Part shown: positions 53,401-61,883 of the stretch, in pieces
How positions within the stretch are numbered: position 1 is the stretch's first letter
How the letters are laid out: each line of letters opens with the position of its first letter
Assembly: GCA_965262845.1 (NCBI GenBank)
Contig: CBDHFX010000002.1
Coordinates: 992,001 to 1,056,000, forward strand
Length of the DNA stretch: 64,000 nucleotides
DNA from: ECT2AJA-044 sp965262845
Lineage (GTDB): Bacteria; Bacteroidota; Bacteroidia; Flavobacteriales; ECT2AJA-044
Direction: 5' to 3'
The notes under the pieces: generated by a model
Told to the model about the DNA's origin: nothing
What the model saw: the letters and a program-made list of their open reading frames with translations, nothing else
The model's database searches: none
Program-made: the position numbers and the translations under genes

Positions 53401-53778
53401 TTCTGTTATTACGTTGAAGCGGTTGAAGGAGCCGGAAATTCATATGGATTCCAGGAGCTGAGCACTTCCAATTTGGTTTGTGTGGATCAAAATCCACGCA
53501 TATTCATTCCGAACGCGTTTAATCCGCTGAGTCCGATTCCTGAGAACGCCGTATTTAAACCTTCAGCCCTGTTCATTGATCAGTATCCATACAAAATGGC
53601 CATATATGACCGATGGGGCAAGCAATTGTTCTATACCCTCAATTCCAGTAGAGGGTGGGACGGTACCTATGCAGGTGAGGATATGCCTGCCGGGGTATAT
53701 GTCTTTTCAATTGAGTACCTTCCGGAAGGAGCTGATGAGGAACTACGATATAGCGGATACGTAACACTTGTACGATAA
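50443..53778 (+). CDS. Large T9SS type B secreted protein with fibronectin-like repeats
   Basis: 1111 aa from the ATG at 50443 (MKKLLLLLVLVALGTGASASHIMGGEITWEC...). The N-terminal ASHIMGGEITWECDPNGNYLFTLKVYRDCNG block is common in Bacteroidota gliding-associated proteins. Several fibronectin III-like units follow between about residues 470 and 1010, each with a 'Y.IY......W..I.' pattern (for example NEYVIYHEPAGG, YYYIYREYPAGNW, YYVIYTWDDVNMAWNPI). The last about 85 residues are a type B sorting domain: RIFIPNAFNPLSPIPENAVF, YDRWGKQLF and GWDGTYAGEDMPAGVYVFSIEY. It is exported by T9SS and probably attached at the surface; the target is unknown. Confidence 0.88.
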   Translation: MKKLLLLLVLVALGTGASASHIMGGEITWECDPNGNYLFTLKVYRDCNGIPQPTSSQTLDIWNYTSSPNTIICNFVSQTDISPPCGFPCSNPIEGSAEEFIYISGPVTLNGTPPANGWIFTWDDCCRNNAIDNLAFTGGHTLRAIMYPYTPVGATIPNIAQPCYDNSPVFLEIPATVICTGFDFTYNQNAFDQDLDSLYYDWDQPLDNDPWPATIIPFVAGFSYTNPFPGPTQNPNNTGASLNNQTGEISILNYTSGSYVSVIRVEAWRCGQKIAEIFRDIQTTYLGGADCPGLPGGLTNEPPDVTISASTFTQVNPSLFVDTVFAGQALTFNMQASDFDPQPVGSPSPVQEVTIEASGAQFGAGFTSTTTGCLQPPCATLNPPTPITNPIGTATTFTWNTDCSNLVYSNACASSNTYAFLLRASDDYCNAPAFFYGTFLVTILPGSSDPLEVNCIRTLNNGDIEIDWSFPSDTGQNFNEYVIYHEPAGGGGYNPIGTIQDPDIITFTHIGAPGGGSYLVRQSTGCGLLSPPNDTVSPIELIVTAPPPGSVANLVWNPPFPGGLPATSTGYYYIYREYPAGNWSLLDSTMTTTYFDTVDLCDEFINYRIEALDTARDCSSMSNVDGAQLGDLNPPNVSTADSVTVDINNNLASISYQATTATDAAYYVIYTWDDVNMAWNPIDTVYDLNQTTYVNLNSNAANGPESYGVAVVDNCENRSPVSSIHTTVYLDSYLNVCTYTDSLWWTSYVGFPMASYNIYVSENSGPLTLLGTAMAGDTTFTHTNLTPFSSYCYFIEVVGTAMETSRSNQLCVFADIPLPPRWEYTKYVSVDIAANMIDMEVYVDTLANVIEHRIERSSDLLGPYAQIGLMPQPLTGDEFDYQDLSASFNQQAYYYRVVAVDSCGADILVSDTSNTIHLSVVANADLTNDLIWNEYRHWDGGVESYNIYRWIDNIPNMTPLTNVPGNTASWTDDLNSTFPGQDGSGVFCYYVEAVEGAGNSYGFQELSTSNLVCVDQNPRIFIPNAFNPLSPIPENAVFKPSALFIDQYPYKMAIYDRWGKQLFYTLNSSRGWDGTYAGEDMPAGVYVFSIEYLPEGADEELRYSGYVTLVR

Positions 53779-53844
53779 ACGTTTGATCAGTGTATTCCAG
53801 GCTGGTGAACCATCAGAATCTTAGCTGATTCGCTGACAAATTCG

Positions 53845-53852
53845 TATCTTTG
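53845..53852 (+). promoter_or_regulatory. -7 box for guaB
   Basis: TATCTTTG matches TAnnTTTG, 29 bp before the ATG at 53882. An in-frame TTG at 53861 lies near the expected transcript start and is not the likely start codon. Confidence 0.5.
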
Positions 53853-53881
53853 CACGCAATTTGATCCATTGCAGCCTCATC

Positions 53882-55357
53882 ATGTCTTTACTTAATTCAA
53901 AAAAAATTATTGGCGAAGGGCTTACCTATGATGACGTGTTGCTGGTACCCGGCTATTCGGAGTTATTGCCAGGCGAAGTGGATATCAGAACGCTTTTTAC
54001 CCGAAACATTCAGCTTAATGTGCCGATCGTCTCAGCGGCGATGGATACGGTCACGGAATCGAAAATGGCCATAGCAATGGCACGCGAAGGAGGGATCGGG
54101 GTGCTGCACAAAAACATGACTATTGAGGAGCAGGCACGCGAGGTGAAGAAAGTGAAGCGGGCCGAGAGCGGGATGATCCTGGACCCCCTGACCCTACGGG
54201 CCGATGCGCTTGTCATGGATGCAAAGAACATGATGCGCGAATACAGCGTCGGAGGGATTCCGGTGGTGGAAGGCGATATGAAATTGGTGGGGATCGTAAC
54301 AAACCGTGATTTGCGCTTCGAAAAGAACGACAACCGCCCTGTGGCGGAGGTCATGACCAGTGAGAACCTGGTAACTACCAATGAAACCACTTCACTGGAG
54401 CAGGCTGAAGATATCTTACAGGAGCACAAGATCGAGAAATTACCGGTGGTGAACAACGAAGGTAAGCTGAGCGGATTAATCACCTATAAGGACATTATCA
54501 AGCAAAGAAGTCAGCCCAATTCAAGCAAGGATAAATTCGGACGCCTGCGCGTAGCTGCCGGAGTTGGAATTACAGCTGATGTGCTGGACCGCGTTCAGGC
54601 CCTGGTTGATAATAACGTTGACGCGGTGGTTGTAGATACGGCTCACGGACATACCAAAAGAGTTAAATTGATAGTAAAAAACATCAAGGAGACCTTTGGA
54701 GGATTGGACATCGTTGTCGGAAATATCGCCACGGCCGAAGCAGCCAGGTTTTTGGTAGATGTCGGAGCGGATGCTGTGAAAGTGGGTATCGGACCCGGAT
54801 CGATCTGCACTACCCGAGTAGTTGCAGGAGTTGGAGTGCCGCAGCTGACTGCCGTAAACGTGGTAGCCAACGCTATTAAAGACAGTGGCGTGCCGGTAAT
54901 AGCTGACGGAGGAGTCCGCTACACCGGAGATATCGTTAAAGCCCTGGCCGGAGGGGCACACACCGTAATGCTTGGCTCCTTGCTGGCCGGAACAGAAGAA
55001 TCACCCGGGGAGACCGTTATTTACGAAGGCCGTCGATTTAAAACCTATCGCGGAATGGGCTCTGTGGAAGCCATGAATGCCGGGTCAAAAGACCGATATT
55101 TCCAGGATGTGGAGGACGATGTCAAAAAATTAGTGCCGGAAGGTATCGTAGGACTCGTGCCTTACAAGGGATCACTCAATGAAGTAATGTATCAATTCGT
55201 GGGTGGACTTCGGGCCGGGATGGGCTACGGCGGTGCCGGGGACCTTGAAAAACTTCGCGAAGCAGCTCAGTTCGTAAAGATCACATCGGCCGGAGTAGAA
55301 GAGAGCCATCCGCATGATGTAGTTATCACACGTGAAGCACCTAATTACAGTCGTTAA
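53882..55357 (+). CDS. guaB: IMP dehydrogenase
   Basis: 491 aa from the ATG at 53882. TIM barrel with GLTYDDVLLVPGYSE, the catalytic Cys in GIGPGSICTTRVVAGVG, the flap RGMGSVEAMN, and GGVRYTGDIVKALAGGAHTVMLGS; two CBS domains interrupt the barrel at about residues 90-210. It makes XMP from IMP with NAD, the committed step to GTP. The first of a plus-strand run of five genes. Confidence 0.97.
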   Translation: MSLLNSKKIIGEGLTYDDVLLVPGYSELLPGEVDIRTLFTRNIQLNVPIVSAAMDTVTESKMAIAMAREGGIGVLHKNMTIEEQAREVKKVKRAESGMILDPLTLRADALVMDAKNMMREYSVGGIPVVEGDMKLVGIVTNRDLRFEKNDNRPVAEVMTSENLVTTNETTSLEQAEDILQEHKIEKLPVVNNEGKLSGLITYKDIIKQRSQPNSSKDKFGRLRVAAGVGITADVLDRVQALVDNNVDAVVVDTAHGHTKRVKLIVKNIKETFGGLDIVVGNIATAEAARFLVDVGADAVKVGIGPGSICTTRVVAGVGVPQLTAVNVVANAIKDSGVPVIADGGVRYTGDIVKALAGGAHTVMLGSLLAGTEESPGETVIYEGRRFKTYRGMGSVEAMNAGSKDRYFQDVEDDVKKLVPEGIVGLVPYKGSLNEVMYQFVGGLRAGMGYGGAGDLEKLREAAQFVKITSAGVEESHPHDVVITREAPNYSR

Positions 55358-55382
55358 TTGTTAAACTAAATCTGCCTGGATC

Positions 55383-57314
55383 ATGAAGCAACTTATTGCA
55401 TTGATACTGATTTTTGGTTTTGGAAGCCTCTATGCTCAGAACGATTCATTATTAATGATACTGGAAGGGGACAGTATCTACCTATCGGAATTTGAACACG
55501 TATACAGCAAGAACCGCAGTACTCCAACGGTGAAAGTGACTCCCAAAAAAGAGTACCTGGAGCTGTTTGTCAACTTTAAACTGAAGGTACGCGCTGCGGA
55601 ATATGCAGGATTGGATACCATGCCACAATTCAAACGTGAATTGCGCGGTTATCGAAAAGACCTTGCACGTCCTTATTTAAATGATCTGCAAGTGACCGAG
55701 GCATTGGTTGACGAAGCCTTTGAACGTTATCAAACCGAAATCCGGGCGCACCATATCCTGTTTGCACTGCAGAATAATGCCTCTCCGGCCGATACGCAGC
55801 GTATTTATGATCAGGCTGCGGAAGTACGCAAACGCATTATCGAAGGAGCCCGTTTCGAGGATATGGCCCGTCAGTACAGTGAAGATCCGTCCGTGAAGGA
55901 CAACCAGGGGGATCTCGGATATTTTACAGCGCTGTACATGGTTTATCCTTTCGAATCGGCTGCATACAACACGCCAGTAGGTGAAATCAGCATGCCGGTA
56001 CGCACGCGGTTAGGTTATCACCTGATCAAGGTCACCGGTCGTCGTCCGGCCCGCGGTCAGCGCAAGGTAGCCCACATTCTCATCCAGGTTGATGAAGATG
56101 CCGATAGTACCACCCGGGAGAACGCTTACAAAAAAGTCAACGAAGCCTACGCCAAGGCAATGGAGGGTGAGCATTTTGCAAGCCTTGCCAGGCAGTATTC
56201 AGACGATAAAAATACAGCCACCGCAGGTGGGGAACTCCGCTGGTTCGGCTCCGGGGTGATGGTTGAGGAATTCGAAGAAGCGTCCTTTGCCCTTGATACC
56301 ATCGGTCAGATCAGCAAACCGATCCAAACCCAGTTCGGCTATCACCTCATCCAGTTACTGGATATCAAAGCTCCTCCCTCACGGGAGGATGACGAATTCG
56401 AAGTTCGTCGCAAAATCGAAGGTGACAGAAGGGCCCAAAAGAGTCAGCAGGTTGTCGTAGCCCGTCTCAAGGAAAAATATCACCCCGAAGTCTATGGGAA
56501 GAATCTGAAGATCTTCGGGAAATTGATTGACGAGTCCTTCTATCGCCGTTCCTGGAAACCAGAGGTCATGGATGATTACATAAAACCCGTGCTGACCTTC
56601 GCCGATACCACGATCATTCAAATGCATTTCGCTGAATTCCTCGGTCGCTATCAATACAGGGACGCACTTAATGAAGATAAGGAAGTGATGTTGAAAGAAG
56701 CCTTTGAACAGTTCATCGACAAGTGCCTGTTAACCTATGAAGATAACCACCTGGAAGATAACTACGAAGAATTCCGCATACTGTACAAGGAGTACCGTGA
56801 CGGAATTTTACTTTTTGAACTGATGGATGAGGAGGTGTGGTCCAAAGCGGTACGCGATACCGTCGGGCTCCAGGCCTTCCATGAGAAAACCAAAGCCAAA
56901 TACATGTGGCCAAAGCGGGTCAGGGTACGCATACACACGGCCAACAGCGAAAAAATAGCTGGACGCATGCACAAATACCTGAAAAAGGGCAAGTCGGGCA
57001 AATGGATTGCCGACAAGTTCAATGCGAATAGCGAATTAGCTTACCAGGTGGAAGAAGGTATCTACACGAGCGACGAGTATCCCGGGTCCAACAAAGATTG
57101 GGTCGTGGGAATTTCGGAAATTGAAAAAACGGACAAAGGTTATCAGATTTTTGAGATCCTGGAGATCTTGCCTCCGATGCCGAAGGAGTTGAGTAAGGTG
57201 CGCGGACTCGTTATTTCCGACTACCAGCACCAACTCGAGAAGGAATGGATCAGGAGCCTGCGCGACCAATACGATTACACCGTATATCCGGAAGTTCTGG
57301 AACAGGTTAAGTAA
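55383..57314 (+). CDS. Peptidylprolyl isomerase with two PpiC/parvulin domains
   Basis: 643 aa. Signal peptide MKQLIALILIFGFGSLYAQ. Two parvulin rotamase domains, about residues 120-220 (AHHILFALQNN..., FEDMARQYSEDPSVKDNQGDLGYF) and 228-325 (VAHILIQVDEDAD..., FASLARQYSDDKNTATAGGELRWF), followed by a helical C-terminal part. It is a periplasmic foldase for outer-membrane proteins, the first of three parvulin-like genes in a row. The TAA overlaps the next ATG by one base. Confidence 0.93.
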   Translation: MKQLIALILIFGFGSLYAQNDSLLMILEGDSIYLSEFEHVYSKNRSTPTVKVTPKKEYLELFVNFKLKVRAAEYAGLDTMPQFKRELRGYRKDLARPYLNDLQVTEALVDEAFERYQTEIRAHHILFALQNNASPADTQRIYDQAAEVRKRIIEGARFEDMARQYSEDPSVKDNQGDLGYFTALYMVYPFESAAYNTPVGEISMPVRTRLGYHLIKVTGRRPARGQRKVAHILIQVDEDADSTTRENAYKKVNEAYAKAMEGEHFASLARQYSDDKNTATAGGELRWFGSGVMVEEFEEASFALDTIGQISKPIQTQFGYHLIQLLDIKAPPSREDDEFEVRRKIEGDRRAQKSQQVVVARLKEKYHPEVYGKNLKIFGKLIDESFYRRSWKPEVMDDYIKPVLTFADTTIIQMHFAEFLGRYQYRDALNEDKEVMLKEAFEQFIDKCLLTYEDNHLEDNYEEFRILYKEYRDGILLFELMDEEVWSKAVRDTVGLQAFHEKTKAKYMWPKRVRVRIHTANSEKIAGRMHKYLKKGKSGKWIADKFNANSELAYQVEEGIYTSDEYPGSNKDWVVGISEIEKTDKGYQIFEILEILPPMPKELSKVRGLVISDYQHQLEKEWIRSLRDQYDYTVYPEVLEQVK

Positions 57315-58168
57315 TGTGCTATGGAAGGGTATCCATAGTGTTGCTGACGTTCGCCCTTCTGGAGTCCTGCACCTTGTTCCAGGGAGCAGACCATTCCGAT
57401 GCCGTAGCAAGGGTCGGTAAAAAGTATCTGCTGCGGTCCGATCTCGAATCAGTACTTTCCGAAGACCTCCCACCGGAAGATAGTGCTGCAATTGCCTACA
57501 ACTACATATACAACTGGGCACGCAAGCAGCTGGTGCTGCAAAAAGCAGAGTTCAATCTGAACGAGAATGAAAAAAATGTGGATCGCCTGGTGGAGGAATA
57601 CCGCAACAGTCTGGTACGTTCACTGTACGAGAAAAAGCTCATTGCCGAGTACCTCGATACCAATATCACCGAAAAGCAGATCGCAGAGTACTATAATCAG
57701 AATCGCGATAACTTCGAGCTGAAAGAGAACATCGTGCGGGCCGAATACTACCGCTTTGATCCGGCCACTCCGGCGCTCGATAACTTTCGCCGTTGGTTCA
57801 GATCCGGCCGTGAGGCCGACATCGAAAAGCGTCAGCAGTTCGCGCTCGACTTCGCCCGGGAACATTACATGAACGACACTGCATGGATCTCGTTCATGGA
57901 TCTGGTCACGCGCGTGCCACTGCAAACATATAATCAGGAGCAATTCCTCCGTAATAACCGGTATGTCGAGATCGGGGATTCCACAGCGGTGTATTTTATC
58001 CACCTGATCAAGTACAAAATGATCGATAGCTATTCGCCACTTGAGTATGTACGCGCCACTATCAGGAACATTATCCTGCATCAACGAAAGCTCAACCTAA
58101 TAAAAGAGATGGAAAATCGTTTGTACGAAGACGCGCAAAAATGGAACGAGTTTGAAATTTATGAGTAA
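57314..58168 (+). CDS. SurA-N-like lipoprotein without a PPIase domain
   Basis: 284 aa. MCYGRVSIVLLTFALLESCTLF has a lipobox (LESC) and probably anchors in a membrane. The helical stretch SDLESVLSEDLPPEDSAAIAYNYIYNWARKQLVLQKAEFNLN resembles the SurA N-terminal chaperone domain, and later pieces (TNITEKQIAEYYNQNRDNFELKENIVRAEYYRFDP) the domain-swap helix of parvulin chaperones. No parvulin domain is seen, so it may hold substrates without isomerase activity. It overlaps both neighbours (1 and 8 bp). Confidence 0.8.
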   Translation: MCYGRVSIVLLTFALLESCTLFQGADHSDAVARVGKKYLLRSDLESVLSEDLPPEDSAAIAYNYIYNWARKQLVLQKAEFNLNENEKNVDRLVEEYRNSLVRSLYEKKLIAEYLDTNITEKQIAEYYNQNRDNFELKENIVRAEYYRFDPATPALDNFRRWFRSGREADIEKRQQFALDFAREHYMNDTAWISFMDLVTRVPLQTYNQEQFLRNNRYVEIGDSTAVYFIHLIKYKMIDSYSPLEYVRATIRNIILHQRKLNLIKEMENRLYEDAQKWNEFEIYE

Positions 58169-59510
58169 GCTGTTTATTTTGCTGATCTCCGTTACGGCCT
58201 TCACGGCCGGATGGGCCCAGCCATCGGGGCAGGTGATTGATCAGGTCATAGCGGTGATCGGCGGGTACAAGGTATTGCAATCAGATGTGGAGACGCATTA
58301 CCTGCAGTACCAGCAGCAAGGGATGACCGGACCGGATCTGACCAGATGCCAGGCATTCGAAGACCTCATGTTCGAAAAGCTGCTTTTGAATCAGGCCGAG
58401 ATCGATTCCGTGGAGGTGACTGACGAGCAGGTGGAAAGCGAAATGGATCGGCGCCTGGCGATGCTTGAGGCGCAGATCGGATCCATACGGAAGCTTGAAG
58501 AGTTCTACGGTCAGTCAATTGTGGAGATCAAGGAGGAGATGAGAAGCTCCATGAGAGATCAGATGACCGCCCAGCGGGTACACCAGGAACTGGTGGGCGA
58601 CATTGAGGTAACTCCATCCGAGGTACGTCGTTATTATAATGCTATCCCGAGCGATAGCCTGCCGTTGATCAATTCGGAGGTGGAGGTGGCACAGATCGTG
58701 AAGTTTCCGGAAATACGTGAAGAAGCTAAGAACGAAGCCGTTAAAGAACTGCGGGAAATCAGGGAACGCATCGAAAATGGGGCCAAGTTTTCGACTATGG
58801 CGATCCTGTATTCAGAAGATCCGGGGTCATCCAAAAGCGGGGGGCTCTACGAGGGAGTAAAACGTGGTCAGTTCGTGAAGGAATTTGAAGGAGTGGCCTT
58901 TGCCATGTCGCCCGGCGAGGTTAGCGACGTTTTTGAAACGGAATTCGGTTATCATATTTGTATGCTGGAAGCCAAGCGCGGTCAGGAAATCGATATCCGC
59001 CATATTTTGATCGTGCCGAAAACCAGTCCTGAGGATCTTCAGGAAGCACAAGCCTTTTTAGACAGTTTGAAGCTCATTATCAACGATGGGATCCTCAGCT
59101 TCGGAGAGGCGGCGATGGAGTACTCGGATGACAAGGACACCCGAAACAATGGCGGGATCATAGTGAATCCGGCCACAGCCGATACTAAGTTCGAGATATC
59201 CGAACTGGACCGTTCCGTGTATTTCACTATTGAAGAAGTGAATGTCGGCGAAATGGCCGGTCCGATCGCGTACCAGACACCAAACGGACAACATGGATTC
59301 CGACTGGTGCAGTTGATCAGTCGTTCCTTACCGCACCGGGCGAATCTCAAGGACGACTACCAGCGTTTGCAAACCATGGTCATGCAGAAGAAAGAGGGCG
59401 AGATGATACGCGAATGGGTCGGGGATCGGCTTAATGACACCTATGTGCGGGTCATGCCCTATAGTTATGAATGTAATTTCCAGTACAACTGGAACAAGAA
59501 GGATTTGTAA
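58161..59510 (+). CDS. SurA-like periplasmic chaperone / parvulin
   Basis: 449 aa from the ATG at 58161 (MSKLFILLISVTAFTAGWAQPSG, signal peptide); the TTG at 58152 in frame is unlikely. SurA-like N-domain (VIDQVIAVIGGYKVLQSDVETHYLQYQ), first parvulin unit at about residues 175-275 (VEVAQIVKFPEIREEAKNEAVKELREIRERI, LYSEDPGSSKSGG, EFGYHICMLEAK), and a second weaker one (DIRHILIVPKTS, EYSDDKDTRNNGG). It escorts outer-membrane proteins across the periplasm. The stop overlaps the MoxR gene by one base. Confidence 0.9.
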   Translation: MSKLFILLISVTAFTAGWAQPSGQVIDQVIAVIGGYKVLQSDVETHYLQYQQQGMTGPDLTRCQAFEDLMFEKLLLNQAEIDSVEVTDEQVESEMDRRLAMLEAQIGSIRKLEEFYGQSIVEIKEEMRSSMRDQMTAQRVHQELVGDIEVTPSEVRRYYNAIPSDSLPLINSEVEVAQIVKFPEIREEAKNEAVKELREIRERIENGAKFSTMAILYSEDPGSSKSGGLYEGVKRGQFVKEFEGVAFAMSPGEVSDVFETEFGYHICMLEAKRGQEIDIRHILIVPKTSPEDLQEAQAFLDSLKLIINDGILSFGEAAMEYSDDKDTRNNGGIIVNPATADTKFEISELDRSVYFTIEEVNVGEMAGPIAYQTPNGQHGFRLVQLISRSLPHRANLKDDYQRLQTMVMQKKEGEMIREWVGDRLNDTYVRVMPYSYECNFQYNWNKKDL

Positions 59511-60475
59511 TGCCGGATAATCAATCAGACGTTGCAGCGGTAGATGCGCTGGTCGGACAATATGCCAGCCTCAGGAAGGAAGTTGGAAAAGTGATCGTGG
59601 GACAGGAAGATGTACTGCGCGATATGATCATCAGTATCTTCAGTAAAGGTCACTGTTTACTGGTCGGGGTTCCCGGATTGGCCAAGACGCTCCTCGTGAA
59701 CACCATTGCAGAAGCGCTGGGACTCTCCTTCAACCGGATCCAGTTTACGCCAGACCTGATGCCGAGTGATATCATCGGTAGTGAGATCCTCGGCGAGGAT
59801 CGTCATTTCAAATTTGTGAAAGGCCCTCTGTTCGCAAACATTATTTTGGCTGACGAGATCAACCGTACCCCACCAAAAACTCAATCCGCATTGCTTGAGG
59901 CAATGCAGGAAAAGGCGGTGACCGCAGGCAGGTATCGATATGCACTGCGAGAACCCTTTTTTGTGCTGGCTACGCAGAATCCGATTGAGCAGGAAGGGAC
60001 TTATCCTCTTCCGGAGGCACAGCTTGACCGATTCATGTTCAACATCAGGATCGTTTACCCGAGTTTCGATGAAGAAGTTGAGATCGTAAAGAAAACGACC
60101 AGTGACTATAAGGCAAAGATCGGACATGTGCTTTCGGCCGAGGAAATTATCGGGATCCAGGAACTCATTCGCCGCATTCCCGTGAGCGACAACGTGCTCG
60201 AATATGCCGTTCGCCTCGCCAGCAGCACTCGTCCGGCCGGGGAGGCCGCCCCTGAAAAGGTGAAAAAATATCTGAGTTGGGGTGCCGGTCCACGCGCGTC
60301 GCAGAACCTGATCCTCGGAGCCAAAGCGCATGCCGCGATCAACGGTAAATACGCTCCCGACCAGGAGGACGTTAGGGCCGTAGCCTTTGCCATTCTGCGC
60401 CACCGGATCGTCAGGAATTACAAGGCCGAAGCCGAAGGCATCACCGAGGGGCAGATCATCAGCTCGCTATTTTGA
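59510..60475 (+). CDS. MoxR-family AAA+ ATPase
   Basis: 321 aa. Walker A in LLVGVPGLAKTLLVNTIAEALG, Walker B in ILADEINRTPPKTQSALLEAMQEK, sensor 1 FVLATQNPIEQEGTYPLPEAQLDRFMF. MoxR proteins remodel or activate other proteins, often with a VWA-domain partner. None lies in the window: the next gene is on the opposite strand. In this phylum the combination of parvulins followed by MoxR is one I recall seeing before, but I cannot check how general it is. Confidence 0.93.
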   Translation: MPDNQSDVAAVDALVGQYASLRKEVGKVIVGQEDVLRDMIISIFSKGHCLLVGVPGLAKTLLVNTIAEALGLSFNRIQFTPDLMPSDIIGSEILGEDRHFKFVKGPLFANIILADEINRTPPKTQSALLEAMQEKAVTAGRYRYALREPFFVLATQNPIEQEGTYPLPEAQLDRFMFNIRIVYPSFDEEVEIVKKTTSDYKAKIGHVLSAEEIIGIQELIRRIPVSDNVLEYAVRLASSTRPAGEAAPEKVKKYLSWGAGPRASQNLILGAKAHAAINGKYAPDQEDVRAVAFAILRHRIVRNYKAEAEGITEGQIISSLF

Positions 60476-60524
60476 TCCAACTCATGGTTTTAGAGGGTTG
60501 TTGACCCCTGCTGTTCATTTGATA

Positions 60525-61826
60525 TCATGGTGAAGGATCCAAAGCGCATTCCTCTTCGTATTCGCGAAGGGTGCAGGTAATGATCTCCACACAATCCATC
60601 AACTGTTCCCTGGTCATGACGAGAGGAGGAGCAAAACGGATGATATTCCCGTGGGTCGGCTTTGCCAGCAGCCCCTTGTCGCGCAGCTTCAGACAGATGT
60701 TCCAGGCCGTGTCGCTATGCGGATGGTCGTTGATCACAATCGCATTCAGCAATCCGCGACCGCGTATCAGGCTAACCAGATTGGTGGTTTCGATGAATCG
60801 GCTCATCTCAGCACGGAATAGCTTTCCGAGTTCACGTGCATTGGCAGCGAGCCCTTCATTTTCCACCACCTCCAGCGCGGCAACAGCTACCCTGGCTCCA
60901 AGTGGATTCCCACCGAAGGTGGATCCGTGCGTTCCCGGTGTTATCACTTCCATAACCGGATTGTCGGCCATTACCGCTGATACCGGATACACTCCCCCAC
61001 TCAGAGCTTTTCCCAGGATCAGTATATCCGGCTTGTAATCGTATTTCTGCTCACAGCGTACACCGCAATCGCAATCATTACAAATAGCCAAAAGGGCTCC
61101 GGTACGGGCAATCCCGGTTTGAATTTCGTCATCGATCAGAAGTACATTCGCTTCCTGACACATTCTGCCTGCCGCAGCCATATATCCCGGAGTTGGAACC
61201 ACCACCCCGGCTTCTCCCTGGATTGGCTCCACCAGGAATGCCGCCACGTGCTCATCCTGCAGCGCCTTCTGCAAGGCATTGAGGTCGTTGTACGGGATCT
61301 GGATGAATCCGTCCGTATACGGTCCAAAATTCCTGCGCGTTTCCGGATCATTGCTAAAACCGATGATGGTCGTCGTTCGGCCGTGAAAGTTGTTTTCAGC
61401 CACAATGATCCTGGCTTGATCCGGTTCAATGCCTTTTTTCTCATACGCCCATTTCCGCGCTATTTTGATGGCCGTTTCCACGGCCTCGGCACCCGTGTTC
61501 ATCGGCAGCAGCTTGTCATAGCCAAAATATTGGCTGGCAAATTTCTCGTACGGACCCAGCACGTCATTAAAAAAGGCCCGCGAAGTCAGGGTTAGTTTTT
61601 CGGCCTGCTCTTTTAGGGCGCTGATGATGTGGGGATGGCAATGCCCTTGATTAACAGCAGAATAGCTTGAAAGAAAATCATAATATCGCTTTCCATCCAC
61701 ATCCCAGACATACACGCCCTCACCACGGCTCAACACCACCGGAAGCGGATGGTAGTTATGTGCCCCGTGGCGGTTCTCCATATCAATGAATTCGCCGGCT
61801 CTGCTCTCTGTTGATACGTAATCCAT
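60525..61826 (-). CDS. rocD: Ornithine--oxo-acid transaminase
   Basis: 433 aa, a class III PLP aminotransferase. MENRHGAHNYHPLPVVLSRGEGVYVWDVDGKRYYDFLSSYSAVNQGHCHP is the family start; the PLP lysine is in LILGKALSGGVYPVSAV and ADNPVMEVITPGTHGSTFGGNPLG binds the cofactor. It transfers the delta-amino group of ornithine to 2-oxoglutarate, giving glutamate-5-semialdehyde. No other arginine or proline gene is next to it. Confidence 0.94.
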   Translation of the reverse strand: MDYVSTESRAGEFIDMENRHGAHNYHPLPVVLSRGEGVYVWDVDGKRYYDFLSSYSAVNQGHCHPHIISALKEQAEKLTLTSRAFFNDVLGPYEKFASQYFGYDKLLPMNTGAEAVETAIKIARKWAYEKKGIEPDQARIIVAENNFHGRTTTIIGFSNDPETRRNFGPYTDGFIQIPYNDLNALQKALQDEHVAAFLVEPIQGEAGVVVPTPGYMAAAGRMCQEANVLLIDDEIQTGIARTGALLAICNDCDCGVRCEQKYDYKPDILILGKALSGGVYPVSAVMADNPVMEVITPGTHGSTFGGNPLGARVAVAALEVVENEGLAANARELGKLFRAEMSRFIETTNLVSLIRGRGLLNAIVINDHPHSDTAWNICLKLRDKGLLAKPTHGNIIRFAPPLVMTREQLMDCVEIITCTLREYEEECALDPSP

Positions 61827-61883
61827 ATCGCGTTTTCTTAAGGCCTTTTCCCAAAGGTAATGAAATTACTCCAAAGCACCATA

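Noticed and set aside
53861..53881. Earlier TTG start for guaB
   Set aside because: It lies near the expected transcript start and adds residues not typical of the family; ATG 53882 gives the normal start MSLLNSKKIIGEGLTYDDV.
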